Below are positions 17,029 to 25,987 of a DNA stretch of 64,000 nt, piece by piece. The position numbers and the translations under genes were made by a program. The first letter of the stretch is position 1, and each line of letters starts with the position of its first letter. Source of the stretch: Jeotgalibacillus marinus (lineage in GTDB: Bacteria; Bacillota; Bacilli; Bacillales; Jeotgalibacillaceae); the NCBI RefSeq assembly GCF_040801915.1, contig NZ_JBFMIA010000002.1, positions 186,001-250,000 on the forward strand, read 5' to 3'. A model generated the notes under the pieces. The model was not told the DNA's origin, did no database searches, and worked only from the letters and a program-made list of their open reading frames with translations.

Positions 17029-18726
17029 CTACATCTCTTCAGGAGCATCAATGCCCAATAATCGCAGGCTTTCTTTTATAACAATGGTCGTGCTATATAT
17101 AAGTGTTAGGCGTTGTTGTTTTTCTTGTTCATTTGCGTTTTGCAGAAAGTTGACATGTGCGTAGTAGTGGTTGAAGTGTTGGCATAGTTCTACTACGTAT
17201 TTGGCAACTTTAGATGGATCCCATTCTTTTACTGCTTCTGAAATGGTGTCTTCAAATGCATGCAGTTGGATTATGAGCGGTCGTTCTTCTTCACCAAATG
17301 TTTCATAAGTAGTTGACCATCCATGTTGCATGTCCATTTTAGCTTTACGAAGAATTGAGCACGCTCTTGCATGCGCATATTGGACATATGGTCCTGTCTC
17401 CCCTTCAAACCTCAGCATATCTTCAAGTGAAAAATGAACATCATTTTGACGAAACACTTTTAAATCATGAAACAATACAGCCCCTACACCTACTTTTTTT
17501 GCCACAAGATCTTTTTTTGCGAGAGTTGGATTTTTTTCTTCGATAGCAGCTTGTGCAATTTTAACTGATTGAGCAAGTACCTCCTCTAACAAAACGACTT
17601 TCCCTTTGCGTGTCGACATTTTCTTGCCGTCTTTCAACATCATACCAAATGGAATGTGGACAAGATCATTCGCCCATGGAACATCTAACTTCTTCAAAAC
17701 AGCCGCTAGTTGTTTAAAATGAAGCGATTGCTCGTTGCCCACTACATATAAAGATTTTGCGAATGAATAGTTCTCGTAACGGTAGTAGGCAGCTGCTAAA
17801 TCTCGTGTTGCATAAAGAGTAGCTCCGTCTCTTTTCTTAATCAAACATGGCGGGAGCCCTTCCTCATCAAGTCGTACAACCATTGCACCATCAGATTCCT
17901 CCAACAAATTTGCCCGCTCAAGCATGTCGATCACAGCTGACATTTTATCATTATAAAATGCTTCTCCGTTGAATGAGTCAAACGAGATGCCCATCAGTTC
18001 ATAAACGAGTGAAAAAGCATGAAGAGAGACCTCTCGGAACCACTCCCACAGTTTAGCTGCTTCCGCATCACCCTCCTCCAAACGTTTAAACCATAAACGG
18101 GCTTCATCATTTAATGAAGGATCCAATTCAGCTTGTTCATGAAAATGAACATATAATTTATGCAATTCAACAATGGGTGAAGTTTTAACTTTCTCTTCAT
18201 CCCCCCATTTTTTATAGGCGGTAATAAGCTTGCCAAATTGTGTACCCCAATCACCAATATGGTTGATACGAATTGACTTATAACCTACTTTTTCAACGAT
18301 ATTAGCAAGAGCATTCCCGATTACTGTTGATCTCAAGTGCCCCATGGAAAACGGTTTTGCAATATTAGGCGAAGATAAATCAATCGTGACAGCTTTCCCT
18401 TGTCCCACCTGTTTTTCTCCAAAATGAGAACCTTGAGTAGTGATATCTGACATGACTTTTGCGGCCAATATTGGTATATCAAGATAGAAATTAATGTATC
18501 CACCAACAACATTCACTTTATGGACACCTTCACATACAAAAGCTCCACCTAAATCTCTAGCTATGTCGGCTGGGGACTGTTTGAATTCACGAGCAAACCG
18601 AAAACACGGAAATGCCAAATCTCCATGATCAACATGTTTTGGTTTTTCTATCATTTTTTCAATTTCGATTGTTGAAAACTTGTTGCTTAATAACTCATTT
18701 AGCGTTTGAGCGATGTCTCTCTTCAT
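17029..18726 (-). CDS. argS: Arginyl-tRNA synthetase
   Basis: A 565-residue class I synthetase that charges tRNA-Arg. The Add-1 N-terminal domain includes HGDLAFPCF near 34. The HIGH motif is SMGHLRST near 127-134 and the KMSK motif is KKMSTRKGK near 368-376. The anticodon-binding DALR domain is at the C-terminus (YVQYAHARACSILRKA). I use the second ATG (18726) since AAGGAGG is 7 bases before it; the first ATG is only 2 bases from the site. The longer frame runs into the T-box terminator and is not translated. Expression should be induced by uncharged tRNA-Arg. Confidence 0.96.
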   Translation of the reverse strand: MKRDIAQTLNELLSNKFSTIEIEKMIEKPKHVDHGDLAFPCFRFAREFKQSPADIARDLGGAFVCEGVHKVNVVGGYINFYLDIPILAAKVMSDITTQGSHFGEKQVGQGKAVTIDLSSPNIAKPFSMGHLRSTVIGNALANIVEKVGYKSIRINHIGDWGTQFGKLITAYKKWGDEEKVKTSPIVELHKLYVHFHEQAELDPSLNDEARLWFKRLEEGDAEAAKLWEWFREVSLHAFSLVYELMGISFDSFNGEAFYNDKMSAVIDMLERANLLEESDGAMVVRLDEEGLPPCLIKKRDGATLYATRDLAAAYYRYENYSFAKSLYVVGNEQSLHFKQLAAVLKKLDVPWANDLVHIPFGMMLKDGKKMSTRKGKVVLLEEVLAQSVKIAQAAIEEKNPTLAKKDLVAKKVGVGAVLFHDLKVFRQNDVHFSLEDMLRFEGETGPYVQYAHARACSILRKAKMDMQHGWSTTYETFGEEERPLIIQLHAFEDTISEAVKEWDPSKVAKYVVELCQHFNHYYAHVNFLQNANEQEKQQRLTLIYSTTIVIKESLRLLGIDAPEEM

Positions 18727-18744
18727 CTTCATTCCTCCTTGTAT

Positions 18745-19010
18745 AAATACAAAAAAGCATTCGTCGCCTGCAAAAAATGCAGGAGACGAATGCTTTATCC
18801 GCGGTACCACTCCAATTGAACTCACCCCATAAAGGTGCACTCCAACTCAAGCGAATAACGGACGCTTTATCCGTTGATGCCTACTCATGTTCAGCATCAC
18901 ACCTCACGAGTGCGTTTCAACATTAGTTCTGCGCCGGGCTTACACCATCCCCAACTCGCTTCAGCATCTCCTAAAGTCTACTCTCTCGTTCATCGATTTA
19001 AAATTTATAA
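18745..19010 (-). promoter_or_regulatory. T-box leader of argS (specifier CGC, arginine)
   Basis: On the minus strand: stem I with GAGAGAGTAGA, GGGATGGTGTAAGCCC and the specifier loop GAAACGCAC; the codon CGC (18914-18912) is Arg. The T-box motif GGAGTGGTACCGCGG is followed by a terminator (AAGCATTCGTC...GACGAATGCTTTTTT) that also contains the inner hairpin CCTGCA/TGCAGG. The tRNA-end pairing base is U, predicting discriminator A. It lies directly before argS. Confidence 0.93.
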
Positions 19011-19019
19011 TTTTTACTT

Positions 19020-19048
19020 ATTATACGGATGTATCCCTCACCGTGCAA
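19020..19048 (-). promoter_or_regulatory. Promoter of the argS T-box transcript
   Basis: Minus-strand TTGCAC (19048-19043), 17 bases, TATAAT (19025-19020), immediately before the T-box. Confidence 0.8.
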
Positions 19049-19120
19049 CACTTACTTCAACGATTTCCATTGAAGATATCACCCAGCCAGTAAAAAAGTA
19101 GACGACAGCGTTGAATTTAA

Positions 19121-19492
19121 TTACTTATGAAATTCAATGAATTCTAGTCGATTCCCGAATGGATCTTTTAAAAACATTCGATCTCTTCCAGTAATCGGTT
19201 CTTCTTCTTCGATCAAAAACGAAGCTTCCTCTAGTTTTTGACGCAAGTTTTGTAAACCTTCAACGACGAAACCTGGATGTGCTTTTTTTGGTGCAACAAA
19301 TGGTTCTAATGCGCCAATATGAATTTCTTGCGGACCACATATAAACCAACAGCCGCCTCTATGACGTAGGTTTTCTGGCTTCGGAATTTCTTCAAGACCT
19401 AATACCCCTGTATAAAACCTTCTTGCTTCATCTTCTTTGCCTTTAGGTGAAACTAATTGTACATGGTCAATCCCTCTAAAAGAAAAACTCAT
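19121..19492 (-). CDS. VOC family protein (glyoxalase/dioxygenase fold)
   Basis: A 123-residue single-domain vicinal oxygen chelate protein. It starts GIDHVQLVSPKGKEDEARRFYTGVLGLEEIPKP and ends with GRDRMFLKDPFGNRLEFIE, the two beta-alpha-beta-beta-beta modules of the fold. Metal ligands probably include His11, His66-region (EIHIG) and the final Glu. Members act as glyoxalases, dioxygenases or antibiotic-binding proteins; the substrate is not deducible. It has its own ribosome site (GGGGAATGAGG) and no obvious operon partner. Confidence 0.85.
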   Translation of the reverse strand: MSFSFRGIDHVQLVSPKGKEDEARRFYTGVLGLEEIPKPENLRHRGGCWFICGPQEIHIGALEPFVAPKKAHPGFVVEGLQNLRQKLEEASFLIEEEEPITGRDRMFLKDPFGNRLEFIEFHK

Positions 19493-19559
19493 ACCTCATT
19501 CCCCCTTCCCCTACATAATCTCGAAACACCCAAAAAATGTCAAATATTATACCGAAAAA

Positions 19560-19904
19560 CTATTTTAATTCTCGATATTTTTCGATAAAAAGCTTGGGAT
19601 GTTCTTTCACTTTGTATGGAAAGAGCCCTTTAACTGTATGAATATAAAGCCATCCATAACTATTAGCACTGGCCTTATATGATATATCTAATATTTCCGA
19701 GAGAAAAAACTGACGTGTTTGATCGGAAATACAATGATCGTATAACAATAAATCATGATTATTCTCAATAATAAGTTGTTCTTCCCAATGAATTTTTCGT
19801 GTTACTGTCACATATCCGTGAGAGGCGATGACTTTAATGGGAGCTACCTCCTTTTTTAAATTTAAGCGTGAGGAATCAGTACTGGACCTAAGTACAAGCG
19901 ACAT
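19560..19904 (-). CDS. Hypothetical protein, possible PH-like fold
   Basis: I do not recognise this 114-residue protein. It has no signal peptide or membrane segment. The alternating hydrophobic pattern (KVIASHGYVTVTRKIHWEEQLIIENN, then FFLSEILDISYK and WLYIHTVKGLFPYKV) suggests a beta-rich domain followed by a C-terminal helix (LFIEKYREL), similar in layout to bacterial PH domains; this is only a pattern inference. TTGGAGA lies close to the ATG. It stands alone, between the VOC gene and a divergent gene. Confidence 0.6.
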   Translation of the reverse strand: MSLVLRSSTDSSRLNLKKEVAPIKVIASHGYVTVTRKIHWEEQLIIENNHDLLLYDHCISDQTRQFFLSEILDISYKASANSYGWLYIHTVKGLFPYKVKEHPKLFIEKYRELK

Positions 19905-20180
19905 TTCTCCAACTTTCTGACTGATCTCTATATGATGAAAAACGTTCTCTATTTTCTCACAATTGTAAAATACATACTCCTTAATGTAAACAACTTGATC
20001 TTAAGCTAACAGAATGGAATTGCGATCAGATGGTGGTGGCAAACTAGAGGTGGTAGCCAACAACTGTGTTCATGAAAAAAAGGACGTTTCACCATTTAAT
20101 ATTCACTCTAATAATTTATTTTATCTAAGTTGATCTATGGTATACTTAGCCGAAAACAAGACACACTTACCGGAGGCTTT

Positions 20181-20654
20181 ATGCTTACATTTGAAGAGAA
20201 ATTAACGATTATTGAATCCTATACAGAATTAACACGAAATGACGTGTCACTTGGACGAGTGAATTTCCATTTCGAAGAAAGCACAAGAGATAAAACATTG
20301 GTCGTCTACCACCTCCATCCGAATGGAAATGGCTTTGTATTTGGCGGTTTTGTAAAAGGCTACAAAAAGAATGACAAAGGCATGATCAACATTCGAGAAT
20401 TCCCTGAAGAAGATATTCGCTTGTTAATTGAAAAATCCATTAAATCATTATCGGTTGAGCAGTATGAAGAATTAGCTGATTTTGAACCGCACGTTGAAGA
20501 GACGTGGAAAAACCGCAACCAACAAACGCTTACTCTCACAAAAGAAGAAGAGATGTGGAGTGTTTACGCAGGGAAGAATTTAGATGGAATCTTCCCAACG
20601 TATAATGAAGCTTCTTCTTATTTAGAGGAAGAGGGATTTACTCGAAAATCCTAA
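20181..20654 (+). CDS. Conserved hypothetical cytoplasmic protein
   Basis: A 157-residue soluble protein without recognised domain. The first 100 residues look like one compact domain (FEEKLTIIESYTELTRNDVS, VYHLHPNGNGFVFGG). The C-terminal 40 residues, LTLTKEEEMWSVYAGKNLDGIFPTYNEASSYL, resemble a small second module. The start at ATG 20181 is set by CCGGAGG 6 bases upstream; the in-frame codons before it have no ribosome site. I can give no function. Confidence 0.65.
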   Translation: MLTFEEKLTIIESYTELTRNDVSLGRVNFHFEESTRDKTLVVYHLHPNGNGFVFGGFVKGYKKNDKGMINIREFPEEDIRLLIEKSIKSLSVEQYEELADFEPHVEETWKNRNQQTLTLTKEEEMWSVYAGKNLDGIFPTYNEASSYLEEEGFTRKS

Positions 20655-20734
20655 GAGTGCGATTGCGATTCGGCCGCTGTAAATACGTGGACTCAGAAGG
20701 GCATTGAGTGATGGTATTTGAACCCATGCATATG

Positions 20735-20772
20735 AAAAAAAGGACAACTTCACTCACAGGTGAAGTCTGTCC
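20735..20772 (-). terminator. Terminator of the YvgN-like gene
   Basis: On the minus strand GGACAGACTTCAC pairs with GTGAAGTTGTCC and is followed by TTTTTTT. Confidence 0.75.
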
Positions 20773-20890
20773 AAGATGAAATTAGATTCATATATCAGTT
20801 GTTTTGTACCATAAACGGCCGGTCCTTAAAACAGCCATGTGTCTCTATGTCTCTATTAAATGATTTTTGCATCAGAACCGTTGGCTTGTG

Positions 20891-21718
20891 TCATTCTATG
20901 TTCATGTCGTTTGGATGTGGACCTTTACGTTCACTACGGTCTAGGTCGTTGATGCAAGTCATTTCATCTTCTGTTAATTCAAAGTTGAATACGTCAAAGT
21001 TTGATGCGATACGTGATGGTGTCACTGACTTTGGAATAACGATTGCATTGCTTTGTAAATGCCAGCGAATGACGACTTGTGCTGGTTCTTTGCCGTATTT
21101 CTCTGCAATGTTACACACAATTTTGTCTTCAAGCACAGCACCACCTTGCATAAGTGGGCTCCATGATTCAACGAAAATACCATTCTTTGCGCAAAATTCT
21201 TTTAGTTCGTGCTGACCTAGATACGGGTGGCACTCTATTTGATTTAAAACAGGCTTCACTGTGCATTCAGCCATTAAGCGTTCTAAATGTTCGATTTCAA
21301 AGTTACATACGCCTATCGCTTTTACTTTGCCATCCTCGTATAACTTCTCCATCGCTTTGTATGTGTCTATGTATTTATCTTTGGCTGGTATTGGCCAATG
21401 CACTAAATAGAGATCAACATAATCAAGACCCAGTTTCTCTAAGCTTTCATCAAACGCTTTGATCGTTGAATCAAAGCCTTGATCTGAGTTCCAAACTTTT
21501 GTCGTAATGAAAAGTTCTTCACGAGGTACACCTGATTCTTTAATCCCTTGACCTACACCAGCTTCATTTTTATAAATAGCAGCTGTATCGATTGAGCGGT
21601 AACCTACTTCAATCGCTTGTTTCACGGAGTCTGTTGCAACTTGTCCATCTTCCACTCGCCAAACACCTAATCCGATTTGGGGCATTTTGAGTCCATTATT
21701 CAATGTTACAGTTTGCAT
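20891..21718 (-). CDS. Aldo/keto reductase, YvgN-type (glyoxal/methylglyoxal reductase)
   Basis: A 275-residue AKR5-type reductase. Catalytic residues: Asp47 and Tyr52 region in SIDTAAIYKNEAGVG, Lys in TKVWN and His in YLVHWP. NADPH binding is shown by IPKSVTPSRIASN near 235. The C-terminus GPHPNDMNIE is typical of B. subtilis YvgN, which reduces methylglyoxal and related aldehydes. GGAGATG lies before the ATG. It is a single gene with its own terminator, unrelated to the longer reductase at 15.4 kb. Confidence 0.92.
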   Translation of the reverse strand: MQTVTLNNGLKMPQIGLGVWRVEDGQVATDSVKQAIEVGYRSIDTAAIYKNEAGVGQGIKESGVPREELFITTKVWNSDQGFDSTIKAFDESLEKLGLDYVDLYLVHWPIPAKDKYIDTYKAMEKLYEDGKVKAIGVCNFEIEHLERLMAECTVKPVLNQIECHPYLGQHELKEFCAKNGIFVESWSPLMQGGAVLEDKIVCNIAEKYGKEPAQVVIRWHLQSNAIVIPKSVTPSRIASNFDVFNFELTEDEMTCINDLDRSERKGPHPNDMNIE

Positions 21719-21840
21719 AATACATCTCCTTTCAAAATCAAAAATATGTACTTATTCAGTATACATGAGTTTCTCCTTTCTAGTACCTGAAATACATTGT
21801 AATTTATCTATGAAAGAAGTTTAATCAAACGTTTGTTTAG

Positions 21841-22587
21841 TTAAAAAACATACTTCAAAATTGCCTTCGCAACGCCATCTTCTTGGTTCGAATCTGTCAC
21901 CCAATCTGCTGCATCTTTTACCTTTTGCTGCGCATTTCCCATGGCAATACCGAATCCCGATTCTTTAATCATCGCGAGGTCGTTCAGACTATCCCCTACC
22001 GCCATGACTTGATCCATCGTTAAACCCAGTTGGTCACAAACTTTACGAATTGCTACTGCTTTATTGATTCCTACAGCATTCACTTCTATGTTTGTCAAAC
22101 TCGAATTCGTGATTTCAAGCGCTTTGTTTTGACCTAATTCTTCTCTAATTGTTTCTCTTACTTTGTCATCTTCAATATCAAAGCCAAATTTCAGCCACTC
22201 ATGTTCGTCCGTTTTCTCGGGGAAAGAACTATGCTTATTCCACACTCCCCCCACAGTTGAAGACCAATAATGCGTTCCATATTTAAGTGCCATTCCATAC
22301 ATTTGATCGATATGTTTTACATCAATCGTCGTTCGCTCGAGCAGGTTCAAATCTGAATCCCAAATTTCACTGCCATTTACGGTGATTAAAAACGATGACA
22401 ATGCCAGTGATTGGACCATTTCTTTGCAGTGTATAAGAGGTCTTCCCGTACTTATTATCACAGTCACTCCCGCTTGTTGTGCACGCTTTATCGTTTGGCG
22501 GTTTAGTTCTGACACGGTGTGATCGTCTTTTAGCAACGTACCGTCCATATCTAAAGCGATCAATTTTATATCAGTCGTTTTCGTCAT
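21841..22587 (-). CDS. HAD-superfamily phosphatase, Cof type
   Basis: A 248-residue HAD hydrolase of the Cof (IIB cap) group, similar to YcsE/YkrA-type sugar or pyridoxal phosphatases. Motif I is LDMDGTLL (Asp13 and Asp15), motif II is ISTGRP near 46, motif III is the Lys in GINKAVAI near 178 and motif IV is GDSLNDLAMI near 198. It is shorter than the usual 260-290 residues because the cap domain is compact. The substrate is unknown. Divergent from the next gene. A second Cof-type phosphatase is at 42984. Confidence 0.88.
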   Translation of the reverse strand: MTKTTDIKLIALDMDGTLLKDDHTVSELNRQTIKRAQQAGVTVIISTGRPLIHCKEMVQSLALSSFLITVNGSEIWDSDLNLLERTTIDVKHIDQMYGMALKYGTHYWSSTVGGVWNKHSSFPEKTDEHEWLKFGFDIEDDKVRETIREELGQNKALEITNSSLTNIEVNAVGINKAVAIRKVCDQLGLTMDQVMAVGDSLNDLAMIKESGFGIAMGNAQQKVKDAADWVTDSNQEDGVAKAILKYVF

Positions 22588-22780
22588 ACCACCTGATGCC
22601 TCCTCGTTAAATTCGTTTCGTTCATTTCAATTTCTATTATATCGATATTTCTTACTAAAATCGATTTCGATAAGTTTCTAATATGTTGGTTGCATCATCT
22701 GAATATTTTTGACTCACTAAGAAGGGAATCATCACCATTTGTCGAATTAGTAAAGACACCGTTTAATTTGGAGGGACAAT

Positions 22781-23281
22781 ATGAGGTTAAAGCGACCAGC
22801 GAAATATGGTTTATATATGATTATACTTAGTTTGCTAATCTTAGTCTTTAACCTACTCTTTTTACTCCCCAAGTATGATTCAGCATCGCTTGATTCTTAT
22901 TTAGAAGAAAAAATCGCTTGGAAAAATGAAGAAGATAGCGTAATAACCGATGCGTACAAAATTTATGGTGGCAATGAAAATGAACTCTATCTTTGGTATG
23001 AATTTGAAGAATGGAATCGCGAGAAACAAGAAGTCGTTGCACGAGGATCTTCCCCTATGGTTGTTCTTTTAAATGAACAACGGGAAGCAGTTGGTCATAC
23101 AACTCTACGTGACGGCGATGAATATGTGAATAATATGAAAGAACTGGTCCCCTTTTTTGTAAGAATGAGAATGACGACAGGTGATGTCCCACGATCCATT
23201 GAACACGCAATCGAAATTCAGCAAGCTGATTTACCACCTGAAGAGGAAGAAGAATTGCAGCTGGACGAACCCTCTGACTAA
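22781..23281 (+). CDS. Membrane-anchored hypothetical protein
   Basis: A 166-residue protein not recognised. A basic start (MRLKRPAKYG) and one hydrophobic helix at about 11-30 anchor it in the membrane. The rest is outside and acidic, ending in a run of Glu and Asp (PPEEEEELQLDEPSD). GGAGGGA precedes the ATG. It lies 21 bases before the ThuA-like gene on the same strand, so the two are likely cotranscribed, but the functional link is unknown. Confidence 0.6.
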   Translation: MRLKRPAKYGLYMIILSLLILVFNLLFLLPKYDSASLDSYLEEKIAWKNEEDSVITDAYKIYGGNENELYLWYEFEEWNREKQEVVARGSSPMVVLLNEQREAVGHTTLRDGDEYVNNMKELVPFFVRMRMTTGDVPRSIEHAIEIQQADLPPEEEEELQLDEPSD

Positions 23282-23302
23282 CCCAAAGAAGGAGTGCTAT
23301 GA

Positions 23303-24031
23303 ATGAATGTAACCGTATGGAACGAATATCGTCATGAACAACAACACGAAGAGGTTCGTAAAATTTATCCTGCCGGAATACATCAAGTTTTAGCTTCTGA
23401 ACTAGGCGTGCAAGGCTTCGATGTAAAAACGGCCACATTAGACGAGCCAGAACACGGCTTAACAGAAGACGTTTTGAACAATACCGACGTCCTTCTATGG
23501 TGGGGGCACCTCGCTCACGAAGAAGTGGATGATGCGATTGTTGAAAGAGTTCAAAAACGTGTTTGGGATGGTATGGGCTTAATCGTCCTTCACTCTGCTC
23601 ACTTCTCTAAAATATTCAAAAAGCTAATGGGTACTGGCTGCGATTTAAAATGGCGTGAAGCAAAAGAAAAAGAACGTCTATGGGTTGTCGATCCAAGTCA
23701 TCCAATCGCTGAAGGAATAGACGAATACATTGAGCTTGAAGAAGAAGAAATGTACGGAGAACACTTTGATATCCCAGCACCAGACGAGCTTGTTTTCTTA
23801 AGTTGGTTCCAAGGTGGAGAAGTGTTCCGAAGCGGAGCAACGTTCAAACGTGGTAACGGGAAGATTTTCTACTTCCGGCCAGGACACGAAACGCATCCAA
23901 CTTACTACAACAAACAAATTCAAAAAGTCATTGGCAACGCTGTAAAATGGGCAACACCAACAACACGCAACTCCCCTGTCTACGGCAATGCAAAGCCACT
24001 AGAAAAACTTGAAGGCTACAAGATTAAATAG
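23303..24031 (+). CDS. ThuA-like glutamine-amidotransferase-fold protein
   Basis: A 242-residue protein of the ThuA (trehalose utilisation) family, a class I glutamine amidotransferase fold usually without the catalytic cysteine. Key stretches are VTVWNEYRHEQ at the start, VLLWWGHLAHEEVDD near 73, GLIVLHSAHFSKIF near 96 and FYFRPGHETHPTYY near 192. Members go with sugar or inositol catabolism genes; the reaction is not established. A sugar isomerase gene follows 283 bases later with a cre-like site between. GAAGGAG precedes the ATG at 23303. Confidence 0.87.
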   Translation: MNVTVWNEYRHEQQHEEVRKIYPAGIHQVLASELGVQGFDVKTATLDEPEHGLTEDVLNNTDVLLWWGHLAHEEVDDAIVERVQKRVWDGMGLIVLHSAHFSKIFKKLMGTGCDLKWREAKEKERLWVVDPSHPIAEGIDEYIELEEEEMYGEHFDIPAPDELVFLSWFQGGEVFRSGATFKRGNGKIFYFRPGHETHPTYYNKQIQKVIGNAVKWATPTTRNSPVYGNAKPLEKLEGYKIK

Positions 24032-24189
24032 CATAAACCGAAAAATCTAAAAGTTGTTTTAAACAGTACAGAAGAATTGCAAAACGGCTCCATATATCAG
24101 CGTATGTAGAAAACGACCAAGTTGAACTTGTAGTTGCTCGTGATATTATTGAGCTTGAGAAAAAGTAGTTGGCGCAAAATACGGCTTTA

Positions 24190-24203
24190 TGTAAACGTTT
24201 ACA
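24190..24203. promoter_or_regulatory. Perfect cre-like palindrome
   Basis: TGTAAACGTTTACA is a perfect 14-base palindrome and fits the CcpA/LacI-family operator consensus TGWAANCGNTNWCA. It lies 112 bases before the sugar isomerase start, so carbon catabolite control (or a LacI-type local repressor) is likely. Confidence 0.75.
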
Positions 24204-24314
24204 CAATCAGCAGGCTTTTATAAAATTTAAACTGATGACAAAACGCTATTTTTTGAAACATCACGGACAGTGTGACCTGAAAAGCGGTTTTGATCACTTA
24301 AGGAGGAATAGAAA

Positions 24315-25283
24315 GTGAAACTAGGAGTATTTACGGTCTTATTTGCACAAAAATCATTCGAAGATATGCTTGATTATGTAAAAGCATCAGGGTTAGATGC
24401 TGTTGAAATTGGAACAGGTGGCTATCCTGGTACTGACCACTGTCCAATTGATGAACTGTTAGAAGATGAAGGATTGCGCAATCAGTATTTGGATGCGGTT
24501 ATATCACGAGGTCTTACAATCAGTGCATTTAGCTGTCATGGTAATCCTGTTAGTCCAGATCCAACTTTAGCAAAAGACAGCGATGACGCATTGAGAAAAA
24601 GCATTAAATTGGCGAAATTGATGGATGTTCCCGTTGTCAACACGTTCTCTGGAACACCAGGTGCAGATGAAGAGGCAAAACATCCAAACTGGCCTGTTGC
24701 ACCATGGCCAAATGAATACGGCGATATTTTATCGTGGCAATGGGAGAACAAGCTGATTCCTTATTGGAAAGAAATCGCTGAAATCGCTAAAGAAGCGGAC
24801 GTGAAAATTGGTTTGGAATTGCACGGCGGCTTCTCAGTTCACACACCATACACATTATTAAAACTTCGTGAAGCCACGAACGAATACATAGGAGCGAACC
24901 TTGACCCAAGTCACTTATGGTGGCAAGGAATTGATCCAGTGGGCGCAATTAAAATTCTTGGAAAAGAAAACGCAATTCATCATTTTCACGCAAAAGATAC
25001 ATTTATCGATCAAGACAATGTGAACATGTATGGTCTAACAGACATGCAATCATATAGTGAAATCCGCACACGCGCATGGAGCTTTCGCTCAGTTGGTTGT
25101 GGTCACTCTGTACAAGAATGGTCAGACATCATTAGTTCCCTTCGCACCTATGGCTATGACTACGTTGTCAGCATCGAACATGAAGACCCAATTATGAGCA
25201 TTGAAGAAGGATTCCAACGTGCGGTTACGAATTTGAAATCAGTGAATATAAAAGAGCAACCTACGGATATGTGGTGGTTGTAA
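24315..25283 (+). CDS. Sugar phosphate isomerase/epimerase (xylose isomerase-like TIM barrel)
   Basis: A 322-residue AP-endonuclease-2-fold sugar isomerase. Metal-binding stretches are GLDAVEIGTGGYPG near 26, LELHGGFSVHTP near 169-180 (Glu, His), ANLDPSHLWWQG near 198 (Asp, His), HHFHAKDT near 221 and SIEHEDPIM near 291. Such enzymes isomerise sugars or inositol derivatives; the substrate is open. It starts with GTG 24315 after AAGGAGGA. The cre-like palindrome upstream and the ThuA neighbour suggest a small catabolic unit. Confidence 0.9.
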   Translation: MKLGVFTVLFAQKSFEDMLDYVKASGLDAVEIGTGGYPGTDHCPIDELLEDEGLRNQYLDAVISRGLTISAFSCHGNPVSPDPTLAKDSDDALRKSIKLAKLMDVPVVNTFSGTPGADEEAKHPNWPVAPWPNEYGDILSWQWENKLIPYWKEIAEIAKEADVKIGLELHGGFSVHTPYTLLKLREATNEYIGANLDPSHLWWQGIDPVGAIKILGKENAIHHFHAKDTFIDQDNVNMYGLTDMQSYSEIRTRAWSFRSVGCGHSVQEWSDIISSLRTYGYDYVVSIEHEDPIMSIEEGFQRAVTNLKSVNIKEQPTDMWWL

Positions 25284-25420
25284 CGAAAGTTGAAGTAAGC
25301 GTATAGCTCCAGGCAGACGTATAACAAACAACCTTCACATGTTAGCCATCTAACATTTTCTTTCAATCGAATCGGTTAAAGTATAAATGTAACCATAATC
25401 AATTGAAGGAGGAGAGTACA

Positions 25421-25861
25421 TTGTCTAATATGATGACTTTTCAAGTAACAGGCACTTCAAGTAAAATGAAATCAGAACTTAAAGCAAAAAATCATTCAAT
25501 TACGATTGATGAGCCAGCAACTATGGGCGGAACGGATCAAGGAGCCGACCCTTTATCAACTTTACTAGCTTCACTTGCTGGCTGTGAAAATGTGATCGCC
25601 AATATGGTCGCAAAAGAATTGAAATTCGACCTTCAAGGCCTTGAGTTTGATATAAAAGGCGAACTGGATCCCCGAGGTCTAATGGGACAGACAGATGTTC
25701 AACCTTATTTTAATCATGTCTCTGTTCACGCAAAAGTAAAAACGAATGAAACCCAAGAACGTATTGAGGAACTGAAAGTAAAAACAGATGCTAGATGCCC
25801 AGTATTTACAACGTTGAAAGCTGCTGGCATTCCAATTGAAGCCAATTGGGAAAAAGCATAA
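25421..25861 (+). CDS. OsmC/Ohr family protein
   Basis: A 146-residue OsmC-like peroxidase. The two conserved cysteines are in SLAGCENV (near 54) and DARCPVF (near 128), which together reduce organic peroxides with thiol reductant. I take TTG 25421 as start since AAGGAGGAGAG is 7 bases before it; the first ATG is 9 bases later. It opens a thiol-redox group that continues to 28.7 kb. A strong terminator follows. Confidence 0.9.
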   Translation: MSNMMTFQVTGTSSKMKSELKAKNHSITIDEPATMGGTDQGADPLSTLLASLAGCENVIANMVAKELKFDLQGLEFDIKGELDPRGLMGQTDVQPYFNHVSVHAKVKTNETQERIEELKVKTDARCPVFTTLKAAGIPIEANWEKA

Positions 25862-25865
25862 TAAA

Positions 25866-25905
25866 TAAAAAAAGAAGTCGACAAAACGTCGACTTCTTTT
25901 TTTAT
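25866..25905 (+). terminator. Terminator of the OsmC gene
   Basis: AAAAAGAAGTCGAC, loop AAAAC, GTCGACTTCTTTTTTT. The symmetric A and T runs let it work in both directions. Confidence 0.9.
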
Positions 25906-25987
25906 TTATTATTTAGAATTGTTAGATACATCACTTTTTTTACCCTAATCCTGATTTATACTATTAAAAAACAAAGGAGTGATAACT

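Noticed and set aside
24047..24169. Orphan frame ending ENDQVELVVARDIIELEKK
   Set aside because: Looks somewhat protein-like but has no start, ribosome site or recognised family; not listed as a gene.
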